Shown: positions 51,847-59,581, counted from the first letter of the stretch. The stretch is DNA of 64,000 nucleotides from Amycolatopsis tolypomycina (GCF_900105945.1 NZ_FNSO01000004.1:3968001-4032000), one strand, 5' to 3'. Notes: a model not told the origin generated them from the letters alone. Translations and numbers: made by a program.

Positions 51847-52866
51847 TCAGGACGGCACCGGCTGCTCCCCCGCCGGGTGAAGCGGGCGGACCGTGGCGTC
51901 CGGGTGCCGGGTCAGCGGCTGCAACGGCAACGGCATCGAGTCGGCGAGCTGTTCCAGGTGCCGCAGCAGGATTCCCTCCCGCAGCGCCCACGGGCAGACC
52001 TCCACGCCCGGGACGTCCAGCGCGGACAACGTCACCTCCGCCGCCACCGCGCCGGCCACCACCTGCCGGGCCCGCGGCTTCGAGACGCCGCGCAGCCCCG
52101 CCCGTTCCGCCGCCGGGATGCGCGCCAGCCGCGGGATCCACGCGCGCACGTCGGCGACGACGAGATCCCGGGTGACGAACGGGCCCTTGCGCTGCGGCGG
52201 CGCGCCGGTGAGCCGGGCCAGCTGCTTGAACGTCTTCGACGTCGCGACCACGCGGCGCGGCGGGCCTTCCCAGCGCAGCCGGTCGAGCACCTCCGACAGC
52301 GTGTCGCGGACGCGCCGGCGCAGCGCCTTCAGCTGCTTGCGCGTCGGCGGGTCGGCGGTGAGGAACTCGCGGGTGAGCCGGCCGGCGCCCAGCGGGAGCG
52401 AGACGGCCAGCTCGGGTTCGACGTCCCGGCCGAGCACCAGCTCCATCGACCCGCCGCCGATGTCGATGAGCAGCAGCCGCCCGGCCGACCAGCCGTACCA
52501 GCGGCGCGCGGCGAAGTACGTCAGCCGCGCCTCCTCCTCGCCGGAGAGGAACTGCGGCCGGATCCCGGCGCCCGCCTGGATGCGGTCGATCACCTCGTCG
52601 CGGTTGACCGCGTCGCGCACGGCCGCGGTGACGAACGGGTAGAGGTGGTCGACGCCGAGGCGCACCGCCGCGTCCACCGCCCGGGTCACCGCGGCGGTCA
52701 CCCGCTCGATCCCCTCGTCGCTCAGCGTCCCGTCGGCCTGGAGCTCTTCGGCGAGCAGCGTCGGTTCCTTCACCGCGTGCGCCGGCAGTGGCGGGGCGCC
52801 GGCGGACACGTCCACGACCTGCAGCTGCGCGGAGTTCGACCCGATGTCCAGCACGGCCAGTCTCAT
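51847..52866 (-). CDS. ppx: Ppx/GppA exopolyphosphatase family protein
   Basis: 339 residues from ATG 52866. Actin-like ATPase fold: LAVLDIGSNSAQLQVVDV, FVTAAVRDAVNRDEVID, the catalytic FLSGEEEARLTYFAA region and DIGGGSMELVLGRD. The C-terminal HD-like domain of long Ppx is absent, as in actinobacterial Ppx1/Ppx2. It degrades polyphosphate or pppGpp; which of the two is not decided by sequence. The -10 box ends 9 nt before ATG, so the leader is only about 3 nt. Confidence 0.9.
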   Translation of the reverse strand: MRLAVLDIGSNSAQLQVVDVSAGAPPLPAHAVKEPTLLAEELQADGTLSDEGIERVTAAVTRAVDAAVRLGVDHLYPFVTAAVRDAVNRDEVIDRIQAGAGIRPQFLSGEEEARLTYFAARRWYGWSAGRLLLIDIGGGSMELVLGRDVEPELAVSLPLGAGRLTREFLTADPPTRKQLKALRRRVRDTLSEVLDRLRWEGPPRRVVATSKTFKQLARLTGAPPQRKGPFVTRDLVVADVRAWIPRLARIPAAERAGLRGVSKPRARQVVAGAVAAEVTLSALDVPGVEVCPWALREGILLRHLEQLADSMPLPLQPLTRHPDATVRPLHPAGEQPVPS

Positions 52867-52875
52867 CGGAGCGGA

Positions 52876-52901
52876 ATACCCCGCCGCGACCGCGTTTAGT
52901 C
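52876..52901 (-). promoter_or_regulatory. SigB/SigF-type promoter of ppx
   Basis: GACT (52901-52898), 16 nt, GGGTAT (52881-52876) on the minus strand; overlaps the -35 box of the divergent SDR promoter. Confidence 0.5.
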
Positions 52902-52918
52902 GCCGGCGGGGGTGGTAG
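52894..52918 (+). promoter_or_regulatory. SigB/SigF-type promoter of the SDR gene
   Basis: GTTT (52894-52897), 15 nt, TGGTAG (52913-52918). Canonical -35, one mismatch in the -10. Confidence 0.5.
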
Positions 52919-52938
52919 CCGATCGGGAACGAAAGGAG

Positions 52939-53769
52939 ATGCCCGTGTCGCTCCCGGCGCCCCTGCCCGCCGAAGCCGCTTCGCCGCGGCGCGCCGTCGT
53001 CACCGGCGCCGACTCCGGCATCGGCCGCGCGGTCGTGGCCGCCCTCGCCGGCGGCGGCCTGGACGTGGGCCTCACCTACCATTCCGACGCCGACGGTGCG
53101 GCGGAAACCGCCGCCGAAGCCCGTGCGCACGGCGTCACCGCGCACGTCCGGCAGCTCGACCTGACCGAGCTGCCCGGTGCCGCCGACGTCGTCGACGCGT
53201 TCGCCGAGGACCTGGGCGGCATCGACGTCCTGGTCAACTGTTCGGGCACCGGCAGCAGCGAACTCGCGATCGACCTCGATTACGAGAAGTGGCGCCAAGT
53301 CCTCGACGTCGACCTCGACGGTGTCTTCCTGCTGTCGCAACGCGCGGCCCGGCACATGATCGACGCCGGCCACGGCGGCCGGATCATCACGATCACCAGC
53401 GTCCACGAACACGTGCCCCGCGTCGGCGCGGCGCCCTACTGCGCCGCGAAGGCCGGGGCGGACGCGCTGACCCAGGTGCTCGCCCTCGAGCTCGCCGAGC
53501 ACGGCATCACCGTGAACTCCGTGGCCCCGGGCGAAATCTCGACGCCGATGACGGGCCAGGCCGACGCCGACCCGCGCGAGCAGGACCGGCCCGGCATCCC
53601 GCTCGGCCGCCCCGGCCACGCGGCCGAGGTGGCCGCCGCGGTCGCGTTCCTGGCGACCCCGGCGGCCGGCTACATCACCGGCGCGTCGCTCGTCGTCGAC
53701 GGCGGCCTGCTCCTGATGGGAGCCCAGCACGGGACCGCCCACCGCGGACACGACTGGCGTTCCCCCTAG
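52939..53769 (+). CDS. Short-chain dehydrogenase/reductase
   Basis: 276 residues from ATG 52939. AAAGGAG touches this ATG, so GTG 52945 (spacing 6) may be the true start. Classical SDR: VVTGADSGIGRAVVAAL, VLVNCSGTGSSELAID, ITSVHEHVPRVGAAPYCAAKAGADA and the C-terminal ITGASLVVDGG. It resembles glucose/ribitol-type dehydrogenases in the stress regulons of many bacteria. Substrate unknown. Confidence 0.88.
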   Translation: MPVSLPAPLPAEAASPRRAVVTGADSGIGRAVVAALAGGGLDVGLTYHSDADGAAETAAEARAHGVTAHVRQLDLTELPGAADVVDAFAEDLGGIDVLVNCSGTGSSELAIDLDYEKWRQVLDVDLDGVFLLSQRAARHMIDAGHGGRIITITSVHEHVPRVGAAPYCAAKAGADALTQVLALELAEHGITVNSVAPGEISTPMTGQADADPREQDRPGIPLGRPGHAAEVAAAVAFLATPAAGYITGASLVVDGGLLLMGAQHGTAHRGHDWRSP

Positions 53770-53819
53770 TACCAGGGGCCCGCGTCCTGGCTGCAGGGAC
53801 CGGCGCGGGTCCCGGCCAT

Positions 53820-53859
53820 GGGCCGGACGGCGGCCCCCCAGCCCGCCGTCCGGCCCTTT
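53820..53859 (+). terminator. Terminator after the SDR gene
   Basis: GGGCCGGACGGCGG (53820-53833), 9-nt loop, CCGCCGTCCGGCCC (53843-53856), then TTT. A 14-pair perfect stem. Confidence 0.85.
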
Positions 53860-53869
53860 CCAGTTGTCC

Positions 53870-53894
53870 GTTTTCCGCACGCGTGACGGGGTAT
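53870..53894 (+). promoter_or_regulatory. SigB/SigF-type promoter of the DUF4383 gene
   Basis: GTTT (53870-53873), 15 nt, GGGTAT (53889-53894), full consensus. Confidence 0.72.
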
Positions 53895-53919
53895 CCGGCC
53901 GCGGAGGGAAGGAGAACCC

Positions 53920-54357
53920 ATGTCTTCCGCCGAAACCCGTTTCCCGGCTTTCTGGCTCCGGCCGGTCGTCGCCGTGCTCGGGCTGCTCTACCTCGCGCTC
54001 GGAATCGCCGGATTCCTCACCCCGGAAACCGCCGACGTCGGCCACGAGACCAGCCGCGCGGTCTGGATCTTCAGCGTGACCCCACTGCTCAACCTCGTCC
54101 ACACGGCGGTCGGCGTGCTCGGGCTGCTCGCCGCGACCCGGCGCGCCAGGTCGATCATCTACTGCTGGGTGCTGTTCGTCGGCTTCACCGGGATGACCGC
54201 GTACGGCATCCTCGCCACCGCGCTCGTCAACCCCGAGGACCCGATCAACCTGAACTGGGCGGACAACTGGCTGCACGGGCTGACCGCGATCGCCGGGCTG
54301 GTGCTCGGGATCGTCGCCGCGCGGGCGGTCAACCGGGTCGCCGCGCGCTCGCGGTGA
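53920..54357 (+). CDS. DUF4383 membrane protein
   Basis: 145 residues from ATG 53920, behind GGAAGGAG. Four hydrophobic helices: PVVAVLGLLYLALGIAGFLT, LLNLVHTAVGVLGLLAA, IIYCWVLFVGFTGMTAYGI and LHGLTAIAGLVLGIVAA, with the conserved NxxHxxxG and NWxDNWLH motifs of DUF4383. Function unknown; common in actinobacterial stress regulons. Confidence 0.88.
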   Translation: MSSAETRFPAFWLRPVVAVLGLLYLALGIAGFLTPETADVGHETSRAVWIFSVTPLLNLVHTAVGVLGLLAATRRARSIIYCWVLFVGFTGMTAYGILATALVNPEDPINLNWADNWLHGLTAIAGLVLGIVAARAVNRVAARSR

Positions 54358-54366
54358 TCTTGCGAC

Positions 54367-54391
54367 GTTTCACCGGGCAGCCACCGGGTAG
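54367..54391 (+). promoter_or_regulatory. SigB/SigF-type promoter of the 54423-54898 unit
   Basis: GTTT (54367-54370), 15 nt, GGGTAG (54386-54391). Last such promoter seen before the prophage. Confidence 0.7.
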
Positions 54392-54422
54392 CCGGGGAGG
54401 AGCCCCACGTGAAGGAGGTTCC

Positions 54423-54473
54423 ATGCACCGCGAGAGCGAATCGGACGTCCCGCCGTTGGGTGGCGGCGCATGA
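54423..54473 (+). CDS. 16-residue ORF coupled to the next gene
   Basis: ATG 54423 sits four bases after a strong GAAGGAGG site. It encodes MHRESESDVPPLGGGA and stops in an ATGA overlap with the gene at 54470. That gene has no ribosome binding site of its own, so this mini-ORF may bring ribosomes to it. A functional peptide is possible but unproven. Confidence 0.5.
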   Translation: MHRESESDVPPLGGGA

Positions 54474-54898
54474 CGACGAGCGAACCGGCAGCGGTGAGCG
54501 AATCCACCGTCGTCGTGCACCACCGGCTCCACGCCGAGTTCGCCGGTCCCGCGTGGCTGCGCCGGATCCTGGGCCCGAAGGCCGGTCTGGAACTGGACGC
54601 CACCGGCTTGCGCGTCCGGTTCGGACCGTGGCTCGTCGAGACCCCGCTGAGCAACCTGGCCGGCGCGGAGGCGACCGGCCCGTACAGCCCGCTGCGCGCC
54701 TTCGGCGTCCGGCTTTCGCTCGCCGACCGCGGCCTGACGTTCGGGACGACGACCGACGGCGGGGTGTGCCTGCGGTTCCGGGAGCCGGTGCGAGGCATCG
54801 AGCCGTGGGGCCGGATCCGTCACCCCGGGCTGACGGTGACGGTGTCGGAACCGGCACTGGTCGCCGAGGCGATCAACCGGGTCGTGGCGGCGTCGTGA
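54470..54898 (+). CDS. Hypothetical protein
   Basis: 142 residues from ATG 54470, overlapping the 16-codon ORF upstream. Begins MTTSEPAAVSESTVVVHHRLH; has LRVRFGPWLVETPLSNLAGAE and GVRLSLADRGLTFGTTTDGG. It looks like a beta-rich, soluble domain, with no membrane segment or recognised family. Co-transcribed with the truncated VOC gene (GTGA overlap). Confidence 0.7.
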   Translation: MTTSEPAAVSESTVVVHHRLHAEFAGPAWLRRILGPKAGLELDATGLRVRFGPWLVETPLSNLAGAEATGPYSPLRAFGVRLSLADRGLTFGTTTDGGVCLRFREPVRGIEPWGRIRHPGLTVTVSEPALVAEAINRVVAAS

Positions 54899-55167
54899 CG
54901 GCCGCGCGCATCCTGGCCGTCGCGGTCGACTGCCACCAGCCGGACCTGCTCGCGGAGTTCTGGTCCGCGGCGCTCGGCGCCGGGAAGACCCGGACGTGGA
55001 CCGATTCCCACGGCCTCACCTACCGCCAGGTCGAGTTCGACGACGGCCCGGCGCTGCTGTTCCAGCCCGTCCCCGAGGAGAGTTGCCGTCAAGACGTAAC
55101 CGATGGCACGATGCTGGATCGTGATCGGTTACGTCGCGCTCTACTGCCGCCTCTCCCCGCGCCCTGA
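54895..55167 (+). pseudogene. VOC-family gene cut by prophage insertion
   Basis: From GTG 54895 (GTGA overlap) the frame starts as a normal VOC protein: ARILAVAVDCHQPDLLAEFWSAALGAGKTRTW, then YRQVEFDDGPALLFQPVPEE. After about residue 62 the similarity to VOC proteins ends and the frame runs into phage DNA, stopping at 55167 (90 residues in all, against 115-130 for the family). The C-terminal half should lie at the far end of the element. Confidence 0.75.
55070..55102. other. Probable attL junction of the integrated element
   Basis: The VOC reading frame loses family similarity here, and the serine integrase gene begins at once (55103). Serine integrases usually leave a very short shared core, so the exact crossover cannot be placed from one junction. 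Confidence 0.5.
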
Positions 55168-56575
55168 CGGGTCCTACGAGGGCGTCGAGGCCCAGGAACG
55201 GTGGGGCCGCGAGTACGCCGCCAAGACGTGGCCAGGGCGCCCCATCGAGGTGTTCGCCGACGCCGGTGTGTCCGCGGCCGGTGACGACCTCCGGCCGGAG
55301 TTCGAGCGGTTCCGGAAGTGGCTCACCGACGGCAAGATCGCCCACGTGTGGGCGGTCGAGCAGTACCGCATCGAGCGGAACGAAGTCCGGTGGTTTCGGC
55401 TGGCCGCCGAGCTGGACGCCGCCGGGATCAGCGAGCTGCACACCAACCGCGATGGGATCGTCCGAGTGCAGGACGACGTCGCGGGGATCAAGGCTGTGCT
55501 CGGCGCGGGTGAAGTCCGACGGATCAAGCGCCGCGTCAACGACATGCTCGCCGAGAAGGCCGCTCTCGGCCTGCCGGGCGGCGGCCGGCGGTTCGGGTAC
55601 CGGAACACCACGAACGACGACGGCGTGAAGACCTACGAGCACGACCCCGTCCAGGCCGAGGCGCTCCGCTGGGCCGCGGAGAAAGTCCTCAGCGGATGGG
55701 CGCTGGAGAACATCGCGGCCGCACTCCGCGCCCGCGGGGTCACCGGCACGCACGGCGGCGCGCTGACCGGCAAGGGCATCCGGCGCGTGATCCTGAGCCC
55801 CATCAGCGCGGGTTTCCGCGTGTACCGTGACCGCATCGTCGGCAAGGGCAACTGGCCACCGATCCTCGACGAGGACACGTGGCGGGAGTGCCAAGTCCGG
55901 CTCACCGAGAACCGCAGCGTCACCAGGAGCGACGGGCGGGAGTACCCGATCGCGACCGCGCGCCACGTGGGCTCCCGAGCTGGCCGGCGGTACCTGCTCA
56001 CCGGCGGCATCACCGTGTGCGGGGTGTGCGGCGCCCGGATGGTGGCGTCGATGAAGCAGCTGCGGAACCGCGAGCCGAAGCCGTACTACCTCTGCCACCC
56101 GAAGTATGGCGGGAAGTCCTGCGTCGGGATCCTCGGTGTCGAGCTGGAAGAGCACGTGCGCGACCGACTGTTCGAGGAGCTGGACAAGCCGGAGTTCCTC
56201 GAATCTGTCGCGGCCGACGACCACGACGAGCGACGCGAGGCGCTCGGCAAGGGCCTGCAGGACATCGAGCGGCGCCGCCGCGAGCTCGCGGCCCTGTGGG
56301 GCACGCCGGGCGAGCTGACCGACGTCGAGTGGAAGTCCGCGCGCCAGGCGCTCGCCGTGACGGAGCAGAAGCTGCGCACCGAGCTCGCGGAACTGCCGCC
56401 GCCGGCCGTTCACGTCGACATCGCTGCGGTCCGCGAGGCGTGGCCGGGGATGCTGCTTGACGAGCAGCGCGAGTTCGTGCGGCTGTTCGTCGAGCGGGTG
56501 ACGATCAAGCGCGCCCGGCCAGGCCTGAAGGCGTTCGACGGCGAGCGTGCCGTGATCGACTGGCGCAAGCGGTAG
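55103..56575 (+). CDS. Large serine recombinase (phage integrase)
   Basis: 490 residues from ATG 55103 (GTG 55121 is an alternative). Catalytic domain with YCRLS (Ser18, the nucleophile position), VEAQERWGREYA and the VWAVEQYRIERN segment; recombinase domain with LPGGGRRFGYRN, ILSPISAGFRVYRD; zinc ribbon CGVCGARM...YYLCHPKYGGKSC; then a coiled coil and the C-terminal RLFVERVTIKRARPG. Integrates the element by serine-type recombination into the VOC gene. Confidence 0.92.
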   Translation: MARCWIVIGYVALYCRLSPRPDGSYEGVEAQERWGREYAAKTWPGRPIEVFADAGVSAAGDDLRPEFERFRKWLTDGKIAHVWAVEQYRIERNEVRWFRLAAELDAAGISELHTNRDGIVRVQDDVAGIKAVLGAGEVRRIKRRVNDMLAEKAALGLPGGGRRFGYRNTTNDDGVKTYEHDPVQAEALRWAAEKVLSGWALENIAAALRARGVTGTHGGALTGKGIRRVILSPISAGFRVYRDRIVGKGNWPPILDEDTWRECQVRLTENRSVTRSDGREYPIATARHVGSRAGRRYLLTGGITVCGVCGARMVASMKQLRNREPKPYYLCHPKYGGKSCVGILGVELEEHVRDRLFEELDKPEFLESVAADDHDERREALGKGLQDIERRRRELAALWGTPGELTDVEWKSARQALAVTEQKLRTELAELPPPAVHVDIAAVREAWPGMLLDEQREFVRLFVERVTIKRARPGLKAFDGERAVIDWRKR

Positions 56576-56582
56576 CGAAGGC

Positions 56583-57062
56583 TCAGCTGCCGTCGCCCTG
56601 CTCCCCCGAGTCGGCCTGCTCGCCGACGGCCTCGAGCGACTGGTGGAGCAAGTCGATCGCCGCCCAGATGTTGCCCTGCTGATCCTGCTGCGCCTTCACA
56701 GCCACGGCGAGCAGTCGGAGCTGCTCCTCCATGCTGTTCAAGGTCTTGCCGACTGATCCGCGCGGCATCACGCGCTTGGTGAGCGGAACGCGGGCAACCC
56801 GCGCGCCGCTCGGCAGCTCGACCTCGCGGACCTCGACGGTCGGGGTCATGAGCCGAGGAACGGTCGTGTTGAGCACGCTCGCCAGCGCGACCAGTTCGGC
56901 CGCGGTGAACTGCCGGCCGCCCTGTTCAGCGACGTGAACGGCCTGCCGGGACCACGGTTTGCCCAGTAGTTCGCCGAGCCGCTGGCCGAGCTGTTCCTGG
57001 GTCAGCTCCTGCAAGTCGCGCACCTGCCGGATGCGGTCGCCGATCACTTCTTCGATTCGCAC
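56583..57062 (-). CDS. XRE-family repressor-like regulator
   Basis: 159 residues from GTG 57062, with GGAAGG upstream. N-terminal helix-turn-helix: IGDRIRQVRDLQELTQEQLGQRLGELLGKPWSRQAVHVAEQGGRQFTAAELVALASVLN. The C-terminal half is a predicted helical region (MEEQLRLLAVAVKAQQDQQGNIWAAIDLLHQ), probably for oligomerisation. Placed between integrase and excisionase and pointing the opposite way, it looks like the lysogeny repressor. No LexA-type peptidase domain. Confidence 0.8.
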   Translation of the reverse strand: MRIEEVIGDRIRQVRDLQELTQEQLGQRLGELLGKPWSRQAVHVAEQGGRQFTAAELVALASVLNTTVPRLMTPTVEVREVELPSGARVARVPLTKRVMPRGSVGKTLNSMEEQLRLLAVAVKAQQDQQGNIWAAIDLLHQSLEAVGEQADSGEQGDGS

Positions 57063-57087
57063 CAAATCGCCTTCCAGTCGTCACCGC

Positions 57088-57105
57088 GTCATGGCGGAGC
57101 ATGAC
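57088..57105. promoter_or_regulatory. Dyad operator candidate for the prophage repressor
   Basis: GTCATG-N6-CATGAC is a perfect inverted repeat, 26 nt upstream of the repressor start. A third half-site GTCATG lies at 57161-57166, beyond the rightward promoter. The arrangement suits a repressor controlling both directions. Confidence 0.45.
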
Positions 57106-57119
57106 ACGAATGCGGAACG

Positions 57120-57148
57120 TTGACAAGCGGCGTCCTCCGATGTAACTC
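57120..57148 (+). promoter_or_regulatory. Rightward sigma70-type promoter of the early phage genes
   Basis: TTGACA (57120-57125), 17 nt, TAACTC (57143-57148). Perfect -35 and moderate -10. Leads to the excisionase-like gene at 57191. Confidence 0.5.
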
Positions 57149-57190
57149 TCTGGCCTGACAGTCATGCCACAGAGCAACACGGGAGATTCG

Positions 57191-57382
57191 ATGGACAGAC
57201 GGCCACTTGCGACGCCGTCACAGCTCGCCGAGTACCTCGGGATTCCCGAGGCGACGCTCAGTCAGTGGCGCGCCCGGGGCAAGGGTCCGAAGTGGACGCG
57301 CGTGGGACGCCACGTCCGCTACCGGTGGTCCGAAGTCGACGCGTGGCTGGACACCCAGAGCAGCGACCGCGGCGCGGCTTAG
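57191..57382 (+). CDS. Excisionase-like helix-turn-helix protein
   Basis: 63 residues from ATG 57191. Compact winged MerR/Xis-like domain: LATPSQLAEYLGIPEATLSQWRARGKGP, then WTRVGRHVRYRWSEVDAWLDTQ. This AlpA/excisionase pattern is typical of actinobacterial phages and integrative elements. First gene after the early promoter. It may act as excisionase or early regulator. Confidence 0.87.
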   Translation: MDRRPLATPSQLAEYLGIPEATLSQWRARGKGPKWTRVGRHVRYRWSEVDAWLDTQSSDRGAA

Positions 57383-57397
57383 GAAAGCCCGCTCCTG

Positions 57398-57568
57398 ATG
57401 ACGCCCACTCCGACGGCTGACGCGCCCAACGAGCGCGAACGCGCGATCGACGACCCGGCCACGCTCGCCCGCGCTGCGCGCATCGTGCGCATCGCGATGG
57501 AGCGCCAGCGGGCCGCGCGCGCGGCCCCGAGTACCGACACCGAGGCAGGTGGTCGTGTCGTGGCATGA
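57398..57568 (+). CDS. Small phage protein, unknown function
   Basis: 56 residues from ATG 57398. Polar, with a helical middle (ERAIDDPATLARAARIVRIAMERQRAARAA). No family recognised. Its 3' end overlaps the replication initiator gene by 20 bp. Position between xis and the initiator suggests an early phage gene. Confidence 0.6.
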   Translation: MTPTPTADAPNERERAIDDPATLARAARIVRIAMERQRAARAAPSTDTEAGGRVVA

Positions 57569-58508
57569 GAACGGACAGGGCCCCGAGAAGGCCCCGCCCG
57601 CGCACCCGACCGTCCACCAGCCTGATGGTGCCGCGAATCGTACCTGGGACGAGGAAGAGCGCAGGTTCCTGTTCGACTGGGAACGCATGGTGCTCGCCGC
57701 GCGGTTCAGCTCGACGACCAAGCTCGTCGCCTTCACGCTGCGGACGTTCGCCAACCCGGACGGCACCCGGGTACGACCCGGAATCGCGCGTCTCGCCGTC
57801 CTCTGCGAGCTCTCCTACGCCAGCGTGAAGCGCGCGCGGCAGGAACTCGTTCGAGTCGGCCTGCTTGAGCTCGTGCGCCGCGGTAACCGCCGCAAGGGCC
57901 ACACCGACGAATACCGGCTGATCATCGCCGACGACGTCATAGAGCGGCTGAAGTGGCTTAGCCCCAGCGAAATCGACGCGGCTGCGGACGCAATCACCGA
58001 GGCGCGACAAGCCGCCGAGGCCGAGCGTCTACGCACGGCCCGATCGAAGAAGGATCAGGGCTCACAGGCAACCCCTGATGAAGACCAGGGCTCACACCCT
58101 GCCCCTGATGAGGCGGCCGCACCGTCCATTCCGGATCCGCCCGTACCGTCCGATCAGGGCTCAGCGGATGACCGTGATGCGTCGATCAGGGCTCACACGC
58201 GACCGGGATCAGGGCTCACTGACGACCCCCCACCAACCCAAGTGACCACGCCACAACAGCGACCACACCCGGATCACCTCCCAGCGCAACCACCTGACCG
58301 CACGTACGCGGCAGCGGCCCGACAGCGAGCCGCTGACCGCGCCCGCGCTGTCGCCGCCTGCGCCCTCTGCGACGAAAGCGGCTACATCGGCCCCCAGCTA
58401 TGCGACCACGACCCCGGCGCCGCCGATCGCGCCCGCCGCGGCCGCGCGGCCGTCCTGGCAGCCCTCGCAAGAACGAAGCCTCCGGAGGTGATCCCCGATG
58501 CGTCATGA
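57549..58508 (+). CDS. Phage replication initiator-like protein with winged helix
   Basis: 319 residues from GTG 57549 (GTG 57555 possible). Residues about 20-135 form a helix-turn-helix domain with FSSTTKLVAFTLRTFANPDG, RLAVLCELSYASVKRARQELVRVGLLELVRRGNRR. The middle (about 165-240) is a Pro/Asp/Ser-rich linker. A small domain with CALCDESGYIGPQLCDHD, possibly a zinc finger, closes it. Five 12-bp iterons lie inside the linker-coding part, as in lambda O and similar origin-in-gene initiators. Confidence 0.78.
   Translation: MVVSWHENGQGPEKAPPAHPTVHQPDGAANRTWDEEERRFLFDWERMVLAARFSSTTKLVAFTLRTFANPDGTRVRPGIARLAVLCELSYASVKRARQELVRVGLLELVRRGNRRKGHTDEYRLIIADDVIERLKWLSPSEIDAAADAITEARQAAEAERLRTARSKKDQGSQATPDEDQGSHPAPDEAAAPSIPDPPVPSDQGSADDRDASIRAHTRPGSGLTDDPPPTQVTTPQQRPHPDHLPAQPPDRTYAAAARQRAADRARAVAACALCDESGYIGPQLCDHDPGAADRARRGRAAVLAALARTKPPEVIPDAS
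58053..58218. repeat. Five direct 12-bp iterons inside the initiator gene
   Basis: GATCAGGGCTCA at 58053, 58152, 58184 and 58207, with GACCAGGGCTCA at 58083. Spacings are 30, 69, 32 and 23 bp. Partly inverted CCCCTGATG copies lie nearby (58073, 58103). The spacing is not a constant codon multiple, so this is not just a protein repeat. Candidate replication origin. Confidence 0.65.
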
Positions 58509-58746
58509 CCGAACAGGCGAGCTGCTGGACGACGAGGACGAGTGCGAGGAGCGGCCCATCACCGCGCACCACTGCGACCGCGGCTGGCTCGACCGCGAGG
58601 CCGACCACCCGATCCCGTGCAGGGTCTGCCGCCCGCACCTGGCGACGCCTCAGCCCCGCAAGCCCACACCAGACCCCGAGGTCGCCCGCGCCGGCATCGC
58701 CGCCGTCCGCGCTGCCCTCGCCGCCGCGAAAGGCTCCGCCCGATGA
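58498..58746 (+). CDS. Small phage protein with paired cysteines
   Basis: 82 residues from ATG 58498, overlapping the initiator stop by 11 bp. Contains HHCDRGWL and CRVCRPHL, which could bind zinc, then a proline-rich stretch and a helical tail AGIAAVRAALAAAKGSAR. Function unknown. Confidence 0.65.
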   Translation: MRHDRTGELLDDEDECEERPITAHHCDRGWLDREADHPIPCRVCRPHLATPQPRKPTPDPEVARAGIAAVRAALAAAKGSAR

Positions 58747-59384
58747 CCGCTACCGCGCCGCCGGACCGCTCGCGTGCGCGCGCACGCGTTGCGCCGCCCC
58801 CTTCACGCGACCACCGGTCACCAAGTGGTCGCGTGTCCCCCGCCGAGCGTGCCCAGCTACGCGCCACCCTCGGCGCGCTCCTCACCGCCGAGCGCCTCGC
58901 GGGCGGCTGGAGCGTCCGCCGCCTCGCCCGCGCGGCCGGGCTCGACCGGCGAACCCTGCAGCGCCTCGCGGCCGGCACCATGCGGCCGCGCGAGGTGACG
59001 CTGCACGCCCTCGCGTCGGTCCTCGCGGTCAACGACCCCGGCCCGCTCGCCGCGCGGCTCCTCACGGCCGCTGGGCCGTCGCTCCGCCCGAACACCGACG
59101 GCGCGGTCCGGCGCCGGAGGCACCGCGCTGGGCTCGCGCTCGTCGCCGGGCACCGGCCGCTACCGAGCGACCTCGCCGAGCGGGTGCGCCTGCACCGCAC
59201 CGCCAGCGCCGCCCGCGCCGAGGCGTACGGCCTGCTGCACCGCCCGGGCGCGCTCGACGACCCTGCCGTGCTCGACGCGATCGGCCAGCTGCTCGACGAG
59301 TCCCGGCAGTTGCACGAGCAGGCCGGGCCGGCCGTGGTGTTCCGGATCGGCCGGCACCAGATCCACGCGGGGTGGGCCGGATGA
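58743..59384 (+). CDS. Phage protein with XRE-like helix-turn-helix
   Basis: 213 residues from ATG 58743 (ATGA overlap). After a basic N-terminus of about 35 residues comes a DNA-binding domain, LRATLGALLTAERLAGGWSVRRLARAAGLDRRTLQRLAAGTMRPREVTLHALASVL, and a second helical domain. Probably an early regulator of the phage. No peptidase motif. Confidence 0.7.
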   Translation: MTATAPPDRSRARARVAPPPSRDHRSPSGRVSPAERAQLRATLGALLTAERLAGGWSVRRLARAAGLDRRTLQRLAAGTMRPREVTLHALASVLAVNDPGPLAARLLTAAGPSLRPNTDGAVRRRRHRAGLALVAGHRPLPSDLAERVRLHRTASAARAEAYGLLHRPGALDDPAVLDAIGQLLDESRQLHEQAGPAVVFRIGRHQIHAGWAG

Positions 59385-59581
59385 CCGAACCCACGACACC
59401 CCGCGCCCGGGCACAGGCGCTGCTCCGCGAGCTCCGCCGGGAGCAGCGGGACGACAAGATCCGCGCCGGCCGCGTGCAGCCGCGGACGCGCCACGAACTC
59501 GGCGTGTTCCGCGATGGTCTCCGCGAGCGGTTTGACCTCGGCGAGGAGGGACAGGCTGATGATCAGCCCACCGAGCCCTGA
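59381..59581 (+). CDS. Small phage protein, unknown function
   Basis: 66 residues from ATG 59381 (ATGA overlap). Mostly charged and helical (ARAQALLRELRREQRDDKI...RHELGVFRDGLRERFDLGEE). No family recognised. It overlaps the next gene, whose ATG lies at 59559 inside it, by 23 bp. Confidence 0.6.
   Translation: MTEPTTPRARAQALLRELRREQRDDKIRAGRVQPRTRHELGVFRDGLRERFDLGEEGQADDQPTEP

Noticed and set aside
55050..55110. tRNA attachment site at the prophage boundary
   Set aside because: No tRNA-like sequence; the integrase is of the serine type, and the boundary lies in a protein gene.
58053..58218. Iterons as a protein-level repeat only
   Set aside because: Spacings of 69 and 30 suit the frame, but 32 and 23 do not; the same DNA word is read in different frames.
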